A stretch of 64,000 nucleotides of DNA from an uncultured Collinsella sp. (GTDB lineage Bacteria; Actinomycetota; Coriobacteriia; Coriobacteriales; Coriobacteriaceae), in the NCBI GenBank assembly GCA_937950325.1, contig CALFDJ010000040.1, forward strand, positions 4,630 through 68,629. The letters are read 5' to 3'. The position numbers and the translations under genes were made by a program. The notes beneath the pieces are model-generated. The model was not told the DNA's origin. It saw nothing but the letters and a program-made list of their open reading frames with translations, and ran no database searches. Numbering within the stretch: the stretch's first letter is position 1; the number at the start of each line of letters is the position of its first letter. This document shows positions 16,633 through 28,237 of the stretch, one piece after another.

Positions 16633-18855
16633 ATGAATATGCTCAAAATCTCGAAGGCGATCTTTAGGTCGCTTCTCTCCTCCAGGTCGCTCTGTGTTGT
16701 CGTTGTTGCGTTGATGGTTCTTTGTGCTCTGCCCGTCTTCAGGAGCGCGGCTGGCATCGACGGACGGGCCGAATACCTCGAGTCGGGAATAACCCGTGTT
16801 GAGCAGGAATTGTCAGCATCCTATGCGGATGCGCTTGTGAATGCGGGGGAGGACGGTGTCTATACCTCTTCATCAAGCATGCCCGCGCTTCTGTACCCTC
16901 TTGCCGCGGGACGTCTTATCTTGGCACCGCTCTCTCCCCTACTTCCGTTTCTGCAGATATCGGATGGAGAGTACACCTATTATGACGGATCGAAGGAGTA
17001 CTTGCTATGGGTCGCAACGGCCGTTGCCGTCTCGTTCCTTGCCGCGCGTCTTAACAAACGTGAAAAGCTCATCATCCAGGCACCGATGGGCGAGCTGGGT
17101 AGACTTGTTGCATCGAGCGTATGGGCGAGTGTTTTTGCAATGCTTGCCGTCCTCGCCATCAATCTTCCAGGGATAATCGCCGCGCTTGTGAAGAATGGCC
17201 CGGGCTCGCCGTTCTATCCGATAGGCTACATTCAATATGCGACTCCGGTTATCAAACCGGCTTGGCTGGTGTTCGCGCAGACGGCCATCTTGCAATTCTT
17301 GGTGGCAGCGTTCATCTCGCTTGTCGTTCACCTTGCCGTGAAGATTGCCAATAACCCTACGCTTGGAATCGTGTTCGTATGTGCCCTGATGGGGGTGACG
17401 ATGGTTCCCGGGTATTACGGAAGATCCATCGCTTTACGTGAGTTCGCCCTGTTGAATCCCCTTACGTATGCGAACACTGAGTTGACCGTCGGCGCCTATA
17501 GCCCGTACCCGACAACGCAGATAGTGAATCTGCCTGGACTTTGCTTCGAGCGTGGCGCGATTGCCCTCGTATGCGCAATCGGGATCGAGGTGCTGGCAAT
17601 TAGCCTGCTTTGCGTTGCTGGAAAGAGCGGCTGCGCGTGCCCGATATCCCCGATTTGTCTTGAGAGAGGTTCCTTCACTGCATCGAGAACGGCAACTCGT
17701 TCGAGCGCTTGTGCCTCCGCCGTTGCATACGTAAGAACGATGGGGAAACTGCTCCTGCGTTCTCCTACCCTCGCCGTATGCGCGATTGCAATGTCGACGA
17801 CGATGCTGGCCCCGGCTCTGGTCGAGATGTTTCCTGACGCTGATAACGTTTCCGCTGTTCGGTATAGGGATGGGGAGCTCCGTTCAATAGATCGGTATCT
17901 AGAGCAGAACGCTGCGAATATGGACGTCGAGGGCAAAGCGGCCCTGGAAGACATGCGGGATGCTCTTTCGGGTTTCGTGTACGCGCCTATGCCTGCGGAG
18001 GGGTTTCGAAGCCTTGCGACGTACGAGCGCGCTCGAGGTGAGCTGGGCGCGGCAGATGCGACTCTCCTGCAATCGATCGGAATCGAGCCGGAGACTCCTT
18101 CTCGTGCGGAGGCGCGCGCCCTTCTGCTTGAGTCGATCGCGAGCTTGCCGGACCCCAAGGTTTACGAGTTAAGTACGAAGATGCCCCCATTAATCCTCCT
18201 TTCGTATCTCCAGGCAGCGCTTCCCTCCTTATTTTTGCTGTTGCCCGTGGTTGTCACATCGCTCGCGTGCACCCACCTGCAGTGTCGTTCCCTTCTGGTT
18301 CTCCAGATCCCCGCAACAGCGCATGTGCGTTTTCTGACGGCTGTTGCGCTGGCTCTCCTGCTTGGCTTGGTGCTGCTTTTGGTGTCGATGGTTCCCGCTG
18401 TCGTTGTGTCCGTGATTAAGAACGGTGCGGGTGGATCGGAGTATCCCGTCGCTCTCATTCGGGCGGGAGCTTCGACAACGTCCACGGTGGGGGAGGCGGT
18501 GTTGTGCAGTATTCCGTTGCTGGTCATGGCATACGGCGTGATTTCCGTCGTCGCTGCGTTGACAGCAGCGATTAGCCGCAACCCCGTTGTCACCGGAATG
18601 GTTTGCGCGGTTCTCTTGGTGTTGGGTTCGTTGAGCGCTCATGTTGAAAGCGTGGGCATGGGCGTCGCGCTGCTGGCTCCATTCGCCTCGTTTGATTCCG
18701 CTTCCCAGGTGGGGACGATTGGGTTCCTTGGGCGAGGGACGAACGCGATGCCTTTTGGAGAGGTCGTCGGCGCATCGGGCGCTCTGCTGGTGGTCTTGGG
18801 CGCCGTATCTCCGTTGATGGTGCGCCTGAGTGTTCCAAAGATCGAAAGGGGATGA
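16633..18855 (+). CDS. ABC-2 type exporter permease with two tandem halves
   Basis: A 740-aa membrane protein built from two similar halves. Each starts with one transmembrane segment (about 17-35 and 375-395 near the two LLxSxxL stretches), has an extracellular loop of about 80-130 residues, and then five to six further transmembrane segments. The phrase VKNGPGSPFYP in half 1 recurs as IKNGAGGSEYP in half 2, showing an internal duplication. Four bases overlap with the ATPase gene downstream, which is strong evidence for a shared complex. Several starts are possible; ATG 16633 after TAAGG is chosen over 16615. Function is inferred from context: export or immunity for the island's secreted peptide. 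Confidence 0.65.
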   Translation: MNMLKISKAIFRSLLSSRSLCVVVVALMVLCALPVFRSAAGIDGRAEYLESGITRVEQELSASYADALVNAGEDGVYTSSSSMPALLYPLAAGRLILAPLSPLLPFLQISDGEYTYYDGSKEYLLWVATAVAVSFLAARLNKREKLIIQAPMGELGRLVASSVWASVFAMLAVLAINLPGIIAALVKNGPGSPFYPIGYIQYATPVIKPAWLVFAQTAILQFLVAAFISLVVHLAVKIANNPTLGIVFVCALMGVTMVPGYYGRSIALREFALLNPLTYANTELTVGAYSPYPTTQIVNLPGLCFERGAIALVCAIGIEVLAISLLCVAGKSGCACPISPICLERGSFTASRTATRSSACASAVAYVRTMGKLLLRSPTLAVCAIAMSTTMLAPALVEMFPDADNVSAVRYRDGELRSIDRYLEQNAANMDVEGKAALEDMRDALSGFVYAPMPAEGFRSLATYERARGELGAADATLLQSIGIEPETPSRAEARALLLESIASLPDPKVYELSTKMPPLILLSYLQAALPSLFLLLPVVVTSLACTHLQCRSLLVLQIPATAHVRFLTAVALALLLGLVLLLVSMVPAVVVSVIKNGAGGSEYPVALIRAGASTTSTVGEAVLCSIPLLVMAYGVISVVAALTAAISRNPVVTGMVCAVLLVLGSLSAHVESVGMGVALLAPFASFDSASQVGTIGFLGRGTNAMPFGEVVGASGALLVVLGAVSPLMVRLSVPKIERG

Positions 18856-19601
18856 TCTCGATGATTGACCTCCAAACGCTGACGATCTCTTATGGAAAGA
18901 AGGTGCTCGTAGATTCGGTGAACGCTGAGTTTGCCCCGGGTACGGTCTACGGTCTCGTCGCTCCGAACGGGCATGGAAAGACGACGTTGCTGCGTGCGAT
19001 GGCAGGTTTGCCGGGTCCTCGCGTGGACGGGAGCATCGTTCTGGATGAGGTGCAGGGTACGGGTGCGAGAGAGGTCCGTTCTATGATCTTCTATGCACCT
19101 GGTGAGGGGACGCTGCTGTATCCCGGATTGCGTGCGGAAGATCACCTCAAGATGGTTTGCGATATGTGGCCGCATGCTCGCGATATCGAAGAGATAGTGG
19201 AACAAACGCAGATAGGCGAGTTCGCGAAGATGAGGATCCGCACTCTGAGCCAGGGCATGAAGCAGCAGCTTACCCTGGCGATTGCGTATGCGACGGGCGC
19301 GCGGTACCTTCTATTAGATGAGCCCATGAACGCGCTCGACCCCAGCAGGGTGGACTTGCATTCCGAGATTCTCAGGAAGCTGGCCGATTCTGGTACGTGC
19401 ATCATCATGTCATCCCACATCTTGGATTCGGTCGATAGGCTGTGCGATGAGATTCTGTTTTTGAAGGATGGGAGGCTCATTAGAAGCATTCCGCAAGATG
19501 ATGCTGCGCCGAAGTCTCCTGGATCCCATTTCGCAAAGCCTGCCGGACGCGCCGAGGGTGCGCTAAGCACGTATCGGCGACTCTACGAAAAGGGCGGGTA
19601 G
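18852..19601 (+). CDS. ABC transporter ATP-binding protein
   Basis: A 249-aa ATPase. Walker A is APNGHGKTT (about 35-43, with His where Ser or Cys is common), the signature is LSQGMKQQL (about 129-137) and Walker B is YLLLDEPMNALDP. It overlaps the permease gene by four bases and should power it. The C-terminal 35 residues after DGRLIRSIPQDD are basic and not conserved. Signature LSxGMKQxL is typical of ABC-2 exporters for peptides, antibiotics or Na+. Confidence 0.9.
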   Translation: MISMIDLQTLTISYGKKVLVDSVNAEFAPGTVYGLVAPNGHGKTTLLRAMAGLPGPRVDGSIVLDEVQGTGAREVRSMIFYAPGEGTLLYPGLRAEDHLKMVCDMWPHARDIEEIVEQTQIGEFAKMRIRTLSQGMKQQLTLAIAYATGARYLLLDEPMNALDPSRVDLHSEILRKLADSGTCIIMSSHILDSVDRLCDEILFLKDGRLIRSIPQDDAAPKSPGSHFAKPAGRAEGALSTYRRLYEKGG

Positions 19602-19754
19602 AAATGCAAGTTAAAAATCTATGTGGCCAATGTGATACCGTTGAACCCGCATATCGATACCGCTCAGCCATTCGCCTCGCCCCCGTCGCACGTATCTTCA
19701 TCCGGTCTGTTACTTTTAATCTAACAATTCTTTGAGGAACGTAGGTGCTTCTAA

Positions 19755-21569
19755 ATGTACTGTCGACTTCTTCTCAAACTAATCCTAAGAGACAAGGCCG
19801 TATGGATTTGTACGCTCGTTCTCGCTGCAGCCTTTTCCGTCCCCATTGCGTTCAATTCACCCATCTACGGGCCCTTCTTTATGAAACAGGGCATGCAGAG
19901 CTTTGTCGACGCATTCAATACGCGCGCGCCCCAGGCCAGCGGCACAGACCTATCTCCAGAGCAGCAAAATGACGCGGAGCTTGCAAGATACGCGAACGCC
20001 GCCCTCGCCGCTCAAACCGACGCCGCCTTTCTCGACTCTGCCGAGAGCTACTACGCGCTCATGGACGAAGGCTTCCAATCCGGGTCCATCGTGGGAGACC
20101 GAGAGACCAATGACGCAGACCTCGCGTATTGCCGTGCCCTGAGCAGCTCCGGCATCACGGATATCCCGGCCTCCGCAAACGACCTGCCATTCCTTTCCTT
20201 CCTGCCTTACGCCATTGCCACGGCACCGTCTTTCCTTCCCTTCATCCCCTTCCTTCTCTCGTCGATACTCGTGCTCGGCGCCACAAGGCCCGGGACCCTG
20301 GCGGCGAAGGCGCCCGTGCCCAAATTCCGGCGCCTTATCCAGATCGTGTTTTCGATAATCGTCGCGGGGACCGCGATGCTCCTCGCCGGCCTCGCACCCG
20401 GGGGCATTTACGCCTTGGCCCTAAACGGCTTCGGGCAAATTGGGTACCCGATCGCCTTCTTCCATGACGGCGCGCTTACCACCACGACCGCGGGAAACGT
20501 CTTCACAGCCCTGCTTCTCGCGCTGCTTGCGGGCGGAACCTTGATATCCGTTTGCTCCGCCGTCCTATCGACCGCAACGAGGCGCGTCCTCGCGGGCCCC
20601 CTTACCTCCGCGCTGCTTGTCGCGGCCCCGGCATTCCCGTTATTGTCCGATTCGGCACTAGGGCATAATGTCGTGCTCGGGCTCCTGCCGCTGGCCGTAT
20701 TCTCGCCTATCGAGGCAACGGGTTACGTGGGATGCTTCCCGACAGAATTCATTGGCTCCGGTTCAGGCAGCGCATCGATGCTTGCCGTGGCCCTGGCATA
20801 CGTCGCGGTCTTTTTTGCGGTCGGCGCCGTTGCGACACGTTCCCCCAAACAGTCTGGACCCGCGAAAAAGCACCATGGGCTCGAGCTTCTGGACGCGAGC
20901 GTGGGATACGGAAGCACGACGATACTTTCAATCGGGTCGCTTTTCCTGAGCCCGGGAACGGCGGCGGGCCTCGTTGCCCCCAACGGCTCGGGGAAAACCA
21001 CCCTTCTTGAAGCGCTGTCGGGCCAATTTCCCACCCGTATCCGCTCGGGAAGCCTGGCGGCAGACGGAATCTGCCAACGTCGATCAGCCGAATTTGCAGA
21101 ACTCGTCTACCTGAGCTCTTCAGGCGGCACGGATCTCTATCCCACGCTATCGGCCATCGAGCACCTTGCTTTCGTTAGGGAGGCGTGGAAATCGGCCACC
21201 GACATCGACTCGCTCTGCAGCTCCCTCGGAATCTCCCCATATCTCGACAAGCCGACCCGTAAACTCTCGACAGGAATGAAGCAGCAGGTAAAGCTTGCCA
21301 TGGCGATATCGACCGATTGCCCGTACCTCATCCTCGATGAACCGCTGAACGGCCTCGATCCGGGAAAACGGAAAACCTCCTGCGACGCGATGCGCAGCGA
21401 AGTGGCGCGGGGACGCAGCGTGCTCATCTCAAGCCATCTACTCGACGACCTGGCAGACCTTACCAACTCGTTCTACTTCATCGAAGCCGGCACACTCGTG
21501 GAAAAGATCAAGTCGTCCTCGCAGACGCTCAAGCAGGAATACCTCGATACATACGAAGGAGGTGAATGA
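19755..21569 (+). CDS. ABC exporter with permease and ATPase fused in one chain
   Basis: A 604-aa protein. Residues 1-365 form a permease half like those of the upstream gene (one N-terminal transmembrane segment, a large outer loop of about 100 residues, then about six segments; ALNGFGQIGYP corresponds to the NGxGxxxYP motif upstream). Residues 375-604 are a complete ATPase: Walker A APNGSGKTT, signature LSTGMKQQV, Walker B YLILDEPLNGLDP. This order with the permease first is unusual for ABC-2 systems. The gene ends with GAAGGAGGTGAATGA, which provides the ribosome binding site of the secreted-peptide gene, so the two are translationally linked. Confidence 0.75.
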   Translation: MYCRLLLKLILRDKAVWICTLVLAAAFSVPIAFNSPIYGPFFMKQGMQSFVDAFNTRAPQASGTDLSPEQQNDAELARYANAALAAQTDAAFLDSAESYYALMDEGFQSGSIVGDRETNDADLAYCRALSSSGITDIPASANDLPFLSFLPYAIATAPSFLPFIPFLLSSILVLGATRPGTLAAKAPVPKFRRLIQIVFSIIVAGTAMLLAGLAPGGIYALALNGFGQIGYPIAFFHDGALTTTTAGNVFTALLLALLAGGTLISVCSAVLSTATRRVLAGPLTSALLVAAPAFPLLSDSALGHNVVLGLLPLAVFSPIEATGYVGCFPTEFIGSGSGSASMLAVALAYVAVFFAVGAVATRSPKQSGPAKKHHGLELLDASVGYGSTTILSIGSLFLSPGTAAGLVAPNGSGKTTLLEALSGQFPTRIRSGSLAADGICQRRSAEFAELVYLSSSGGTDLYPTLSAIEHLAFVREAWKSATDIDSLCSSLGISPYLDKPTRKLSTGMKQQVKLAMAISTDCPYLILDEPLNGLDPGKRKTSCDAMRSEVARGRSVLISSHLLDDLADLTNSFYFIEAGTLVEKIKSSSQTLKQEYLDTYEGGE

Positions 21570-21570
21570 C

Positions 21571-21915
21571 ATGAAACTATTTGAACAGCTGAAGTCCAAT
21601 GCGTCGCGCATGGCTGTCTACGCCATCCTCGTGGCAACGGCTTTATGCGGAATCGCGGCACCCGTCTATGCGCTCAACGGGGAGAAAGGCGATGTCGAAC
21701 CCGCGTACATGGCTTCGACGGTTAAGGACCGGTACAAAGCCTTCTCTGGAGACACGTTTTACGTAGCAGAGTACGACACGACCTACCGTCAGCTTCGCTA
21801 CAACAAGGGCTACGACTATCTAGGCGCAGAGGCAATCAGCTATACGTCGGGTTGGTACCGCTCCAACTATGGACACATAACCCAGTTCAAGTGTAACTAC
21901 CGTGTGTACAACTAA
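21571..21915 (+). CDS. Small secreted Tyr-rich peptide, candidate bacteriocin or signal
   Basis: A 114-aa precursor. Residues 1-34 form a classical signal peptide (basic start, hydrophobic core AVYAILVATALCGIAA, cleavage site VYA/LN). The mature part would be 80 residues with 13 Tyr and a single Cys (C108), ending in NYRVYN. GGAGGTG inside the end of the upstream gene is seven bases from the ATG. Secreted size, aromatic content and the neighbouring multi-span permeases and ATPases recall the lactococcin 972 layout, but I see no clear sequence match. It could be a bacteriocin, a pheromone or an adhesin fragment. A strong terminator ends the unit. Confidence 0.7.
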   Translation: MKLFEQLKSNASRMAVYAILVATALCGIAAPVYALNGEKGDVEPAYMASTVKDRYKAFSGDTFYVAEYDTTYRQLRYNKGYDYLGAEAISYTSGWYRSNYGHITQFKCNYRVYN

Positions 21916-21930
21916 AGCAACCGGCCGGGA

Positions 21931-21965
21931 CGAGGGGTGACGCAAAAGCGTCGCCCCTCGTTTTT
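21931..21965 (+). terminator. Terminator of the exporter/peptide operon
   Basis: CGAGGGG-T-GACGC-AAAA-GCGTC-G-CCCCTCG followed by five T: a 13-bp stem with one wobble pair. Confidence 0.9.
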
Positions 21966-21974
21966 AACCATGTC

Positions 21975-21993
21975 AACTGAACCTAGTTCAGTT
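21975..21993. repeat. Perfect palindrome at the right island junction
   Basis: AACTGAAC-CTA-GTTCAGTT lies two bases left of the right direct repeat. It has no counterpart at the left end and could be a recombinase or operator site. Confidence 0.6.
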
Positions 21994-21994
21994 T

Positions 21995-22058
21995 GGTTGA
22001 TTTCCGATCTCAGCCGAACACATTGAGCGGAAAGGCCGTTCCCGCAGTCAGTCGAACG
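21995..22058 (+). repeat. Right 64-bp direct repeat (candidate attR)
   Basis: Matches 14783-14846 at 62 of 64 positions in the same orientation. A GC-rich palindrome (CCCCGGGGCC...GGCCCCGGGG, about 22060-22088) follows. The 367-base gap 21916-22282 otherwise holds the peptide terminator and the rpmE promoter and leader. Confidence 0.85.
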
Positions 22059-22169
22059 TCCCCGGGGCCCTTCTCAGGCCCCGGGGACGGCATTTTCCCA
22101 GTTGAAGGAACGGTGGAGATGTGTTTCGATGGGTCAGATTCGTGTCGTTCCGAAAAGACCGTGAACCTT

Positions 22170-22198
22170 TTGTGGGACACGCGGCGCCGTGGTACCAT
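22170..22198 (+). promoter_or_regulatory. Probable promoter of rpmE
   Basis: TTGTGG (22170-22175) and TACCAT (22193-22198) are separated by 17 bases. Transcription starting about 22205 would include both leader hairpins. Confidence 0.55.
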
Positions 22199-22211
22199 AG
22201 CCGAGTTTGTT

Positions 22212-22260
22212 GTCTTGGTCGGAAACCAAGACGCCTTATGCGCTGATCGGTAACCAGCGC
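22212..22260 (+). promoter_or_regulatory. Two-hairpin leader of ribosomal protein L31
   Basis: Hairpin 1: GTCTTGGT/ACCAAGAC (22212-22219 with 22225-22232). Hairpin 2: GCGCTG/CAGCGC (22240-22245 with 22255-22260). Both present the similar motif TCGGAAACCA or TCGGTAACCA. Leaders of this kind control ribosomal proteins by feedback; I recall that L31 leader classes have been described, including one for Coriobacteria, which fits. Confidence 0.65.
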
Positions 22261-22282
22261 CTGACCAATAAGGAGTCCTACC

Positions 22283-22708
22283 ATGAAGCAGGGTATTCAT
22301 CCCCAGTATGTCGAGTGCACGGTGACGTGCTCCTGCGGCAACACCTTCAAGACGCACGCTACCGTGTCCGAGATGAAGGTCGAGCTTTGCAACGAGTGCC
22401 ACCCGTTCTACACCGGCCAGCAGAAGTTCGTCGACACCGGTGGACGCGTCCAGCGCTTCGCCGACAAGTTCGGTGGCGCCGCTGCCGCCCAGCTCAAGAA
22501 GGCTGAGGAGGCCAAGGCTGCCAAGGCCGCCAAGGCTGCTGAGGCCGAGGCTGCTCGCAAGGCCGCCGCTGAGGCTAAGGCTGCCGAGAAGGCTAAGCGT
22601 GCCGCTAAGTTCGCCGAGGAGGCTGCCAAGCAGGCCGCCGAGGCTCCCGCAGAGGCTCCCGTCGAGGAGGCCGCTGCCGAGGCCGAGACCACCGAGGCCG
22701 CTGAGTAA
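22283..22708 (+). CDS. rpmE: 50S ribosomal protein L31 with Ala-rich tail
   Basis: A 141-aa protein. Residues 1-66 are a zinc-type L31: C16 and C18 with C36 and C39 form the metal site (CSCGN, CNECH), and HPFYTGQQKFVDTGGRVQRF is the family signature. The remaining 75 residues are Ala, Lys and Glu in helix-forming order, about doubling the protein. Loss of zinc in such L31 proteins promotes release from ribosomes. AAGGAG precedes the ATG. The tail resembles that of L17 at the window start, so these extensions may be a lineage trait. Confidence 0.94.
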   Translation: MKQGIHPQYVECTVTCSCGNTFKTHATVSEMKVELCNECHPFYTGQQKFVDTGGRVQRFADKFGGAAAAQLKKAEEAKAAKAAKAAEAEAARKAAAEAKAAEKAKRAAKFAEEAAKQAAEAPAEAPVEEAAAEAETTEAAE

Positions 22709-22743
22709 ATAGCTCGCCGCGGAATCGCTCGCATTCATGGCAT

Positions 22744-22787
22744 AAGGGCCGTGCATCCGTTTGGGTGCGCGGCCCTTTTTCTTTTTA
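22744..22787 (+). terminator. Terminator after rpmE
   Basis: AAGGGCCG-TGCA...GTGC-GCGGCCCTT followed by TTTTTCTTTTT. Confidence 0.88.
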
Positions 22788-22790
22788 AAT

Positions 22791-22887
22791 TAGTGCAAAC
22801 TAACCTGTCCCCATGGCACCACATGGCAGAGAGGCGGCGTTTGCCCAGATAGACCTGCCAAAATTAACCTGTCCCATTGTGGCAGGT
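22791..22887. repeat. Two family B palindromic repeats upstream of secA
   Basis: 22791-22820 (GTGCAAACTAACCTGTCCCC...) and 22853-22887, whose ends ACCTGCCA/TGGCAGGT are perfect reverse complements around AAAATTAACCTGTCCC. They occupy most of the 309-base gap 22709-23017, together with the rpmE terminator; the secA promoter is probably near 22930-22960. Confidence 0.7.
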
Positions 22888-23017
22888 TGGTCGTAGTTAT
22901 TACGTGGCGGTCGAGCTCGACCGTATAGGCCGTGCCTTGTTTGGCTAAAGTACAATCATCTGTGTTTAACTCGCCCGCAGCTGCACGGCGTGGGCGATGG
23001 CCAAAAAGGAAAACCAC

Positions 23018-25824
<2,807 letters not shown>

Positions 25825-25825
<1 letters not shown>

Positions 25826-26973
25826 TGGCTGAGGCTTTAGAGGTAACGCCCGCCGAGCTGGACGCGTTCGCGGACCGGCTCGGCGAGGTCGAGTCGTATC
25901 TCCATTTGGACGAAAAGCGCACGCGCGTGACCGAGCTCGAGGCCAAAAGTGTTGCCCCTGGCTTTTGGGATGACGCCGACGCCGCCCGTGCCACCATGGA
26001 GGAGATCGCGCGTACCAAGGAAGATATCGCTGCCGTGGACACCGCGCGCGGCGAGCTTTCCGATGCCCGCGCCGCGCTGGAGCTTGCCGAGGAGATGGGG
26101 GATGACCCCGACGCCGTCGCCCTTCGCGAGGAGGCTACAGCCACGGCTGAGCGCCTGGCCCGTGCCATCGATGAGCTTGAGCTTTCGAGCTGGTTTACCG
26201 GTGAGTTCGATCACGGCGATGCCATTGTGACCATCAAGCCCGGACAGGGTGGTCTGGAGGCCCAGGACTGGACCTTCATGCTCTTTAAGATGTACATGAA
26301 GTACTGCCAGCGTCGCGGCTGGAAGGTCACCATCAACGACTGTCCCGCGGCCGAGGTTATCGGCATCGACCGCGCGACCTTTACCGTCGAGGGCAAGGAC
26401 GCATTTGGCATGCTGCGCGCCGAGGCCGGCGTCCACCGCTTGGTTCGCATTAGCCCCACCGACGACAAGAAGCGCCGCCAGACCACGTTTGCCGGCGTCG
26501 AGGTCATCCCCGTGCTACCCGATGATATCGACATCGAAATCAGTCCCGATGACATCCGCGTGGACGTGTACCACGCGAGTGGCCCGGGCGGTCAGGGCGT
26601 TAACACCACCGACTCCGCCGTGCGCGTGACGCATTTCCCCAGCGGCATTGTGGTCACCTGCCAAAACGAGCGCAGCCAGATTCAAAACAAGGCCGCGTGC
26701 ATGCAGATCCTCAAGGCTCGCCTGTACGAGATTGAGCTCGAGAAGCGCGCCGAGGCGCTCGATGAGATCCGCGGGCCCAAGACCACGATTGGTTTTGGCA
26801 ACCAGATTCGCAGCTACGTGCTCTACCCGTATCAGATGGTTAAGGACCTGCGCACGGGCGTTGAGACCAGCAACGTCGAGGCAGTTCTTGACGATGGCGA
26901 CCTGGACCCGTTTGTTATTGGCTACCATCGCTGGGCTACCGGCAACGCCGATGCAGAAGGCTCGGAGGTCTAA
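25825..26973 (+). CDS. prfB: Peptide chain release factor 2
   Basis: A 382-aa factor that releases peptides at UGA and UAA codons. The GGQ motif is at 255-257 (GPGGQGVNTTDSAVRVTH). The anticodon-like tripeptide, normally Ser-Pro-Phe, reads Ser-Pro-Thr here (210-212, RISPTDDKKRRQTTF). The frame is continuous, without the programmed frameshift of E. coli prfB. It starts on the last base of the secA stop codon (TAATG), so the two are co-translated. Confidence 0.94.
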
Positions 26974-27097
26974 AACATCGGGCGGCTTCAAGCCGATGCC
27001 AAGCCCAACGGTTGGACGGGTTTGTATCCAGAATAAACCCTGCGCAGGGGTGGTTTTTGTCCGGCGAATCGGTAGAATCGAATACAAGAAGAAGTTC

Positions 27098-27126
27098 AAA
27101 GCGCATCCGATGGGGTGCGCTTTTTT
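27098..27126 (+). terminator. Terminator directly in front of the YitT gene
   Basis: AAAGCGCA...TGCGCTT followed by T6; the Shine-Dalgarno GGGAGG of the next gene starts right behind it. It ends secA-prfB transcription or attenuates the next gene. Confidence 0.7.
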
Positions 27127-27138
27127 GAGGGAGGCAGC

Positions 27139-28029
27139 ATGGCATATCGTCTGGACATCAAGCGCATTCTTTCGATGAACTTCTTTCACGACCTGCCCCA
27201 GATCATGTTGGGGTGTGCCTTGGCCGCCATCGCGACCGACTTGTTTTTGATTCCCAACGGTCTTGCCGCCGGTGGCGTTACGGGCCTTGCCACCATTATC
27301 CAGGCGGTCGGCGCGGCGCGCGGCCTATCGCTTCCCGTTGGTATTCAGACGATCGTGATGAACGCCTTGCTGTTGTTGGTCGTTATGCGCGAGGGCGGCA
27401 TGTTCTACGTGGTGCAGACCGCGACGGGCTTTGTGCTGCTGGGCTTCTTTACCGATCTGTTCGCCCCGTTTGTAGCACCTCTGGCGGATGCGGACCTGAT
27501 GCTCCCTGCCATGTGGGGCGGCATTATTACGGGCATCGGTTACGGCATGGTGTTGCGCGCCGGCGCCAACACCGGCGGCTCGGACACGATTGGCCAAATC
27601 ATCTCGCGTAACACCTCGCTGCCGGTGGGCTCGACCGTCATGGCGATCGATGTTGCCGTATGCGCGCTATCGGCTCCGGTCTTTTCAATCGAAAACGCAC
27701 TGTATGCAGGCCTTTCGATGGTCATTAGCGGCTACGTGATCGATGCCGTGGTCGATGGTGGCAACAAACGCCGTATGGTACTCATCATCTCGGACAAGTT
27801 CCCTGATATCGCTGCCGATATCATGTATGGCCTGGGTCGTGGTTGTACCAAGTTTAAGGCGACTGGCATGTATTCGGGTGCCGAGAAGCCAGTGGTTATG
27901 GTCATCGTGAGCCGTCGAGAGCTCAATACCCTCAAGACGATCGTGCGCGAGCGCGATCCTCATGCCATCGTAACGGTCGCTGACGTTACGGAAGCCTTCG
28001 GCGAGGGATTCAAGGACATTAGCGCGTAG
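27139..28029 (+). CDS. YitT family membrane protein (DUF161/DUF2179)
   Basis: A 296-aa protein with five to six transmembrane segments in the first 200 residues (LGCALAAIATDLFLIPNGLAAGG... and GLSMVISGYVIDAVVDG) and a C-terminal soluble domain of about 85 residues (RRMVLIISDKFPDIAADI ... VVSRRELNTLKTIVRERDP) that is the DUF2179 module. NGLAAGGVTGLA and GANTGGSDTIGQII are family signatures. Function is unproven; some relatives are suggested to be transporters. GGGAGG precedes ATG 27139; an in-frame start at 27115 lies inside the terminator. Confidence 0.88.
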   Translation: MAYRLDIKRILSMNFFHDLPQIMLGCALAAIATDLFLIPNGLAAGGVTGLATIIQAVGAARGLSLPVGIQTIVMNALLLLVVMREGGMFYVVQTATGFVLLGFFTDLFAPFVAPLADADLMLPAMWGGIITGIGYGMVLRAGANTGGSDTIGQIISRNTSLPVGSTVMAIDVAVCALSAPVFSIENALYAGLSMVISGYVIDAVVDGGNKRRMVLIISDKFPDIAADIMYGLGRGCTKFKATGMYSGAEKPVVMVIVSRRELNTLKTIVRERDPHAIVTVADVTEAFGEGFKDISA

Positions 28030-28237
28030 GGTCGACCGCGTTCCATCCAAAAGACGTTCACATTGATAAACCGTTTCATCAGCGGTTCTGCCTGCTAAAT
28101 TGTTCAAATAATGATAAAAACTCTGGTAAAGCCATCAGTTTCCAGCATAATGAATGACGTACGTGCATTGCGGCTGTGTTGGGACTACCTTTCCGTGCCG
28201 TGCGCATTTTGTCTAATGAGGATGAAAGGAAGGCACA

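Noticed and set aside
21571..21915. Direct assignment of the secreted peptide to the lactococcin 972 family
   Set aside because: Only the general layout and some aromatic residues agree; the characteristic Trp/Gly/His pattern of that family is not seen, so it is kept as a comparison only.
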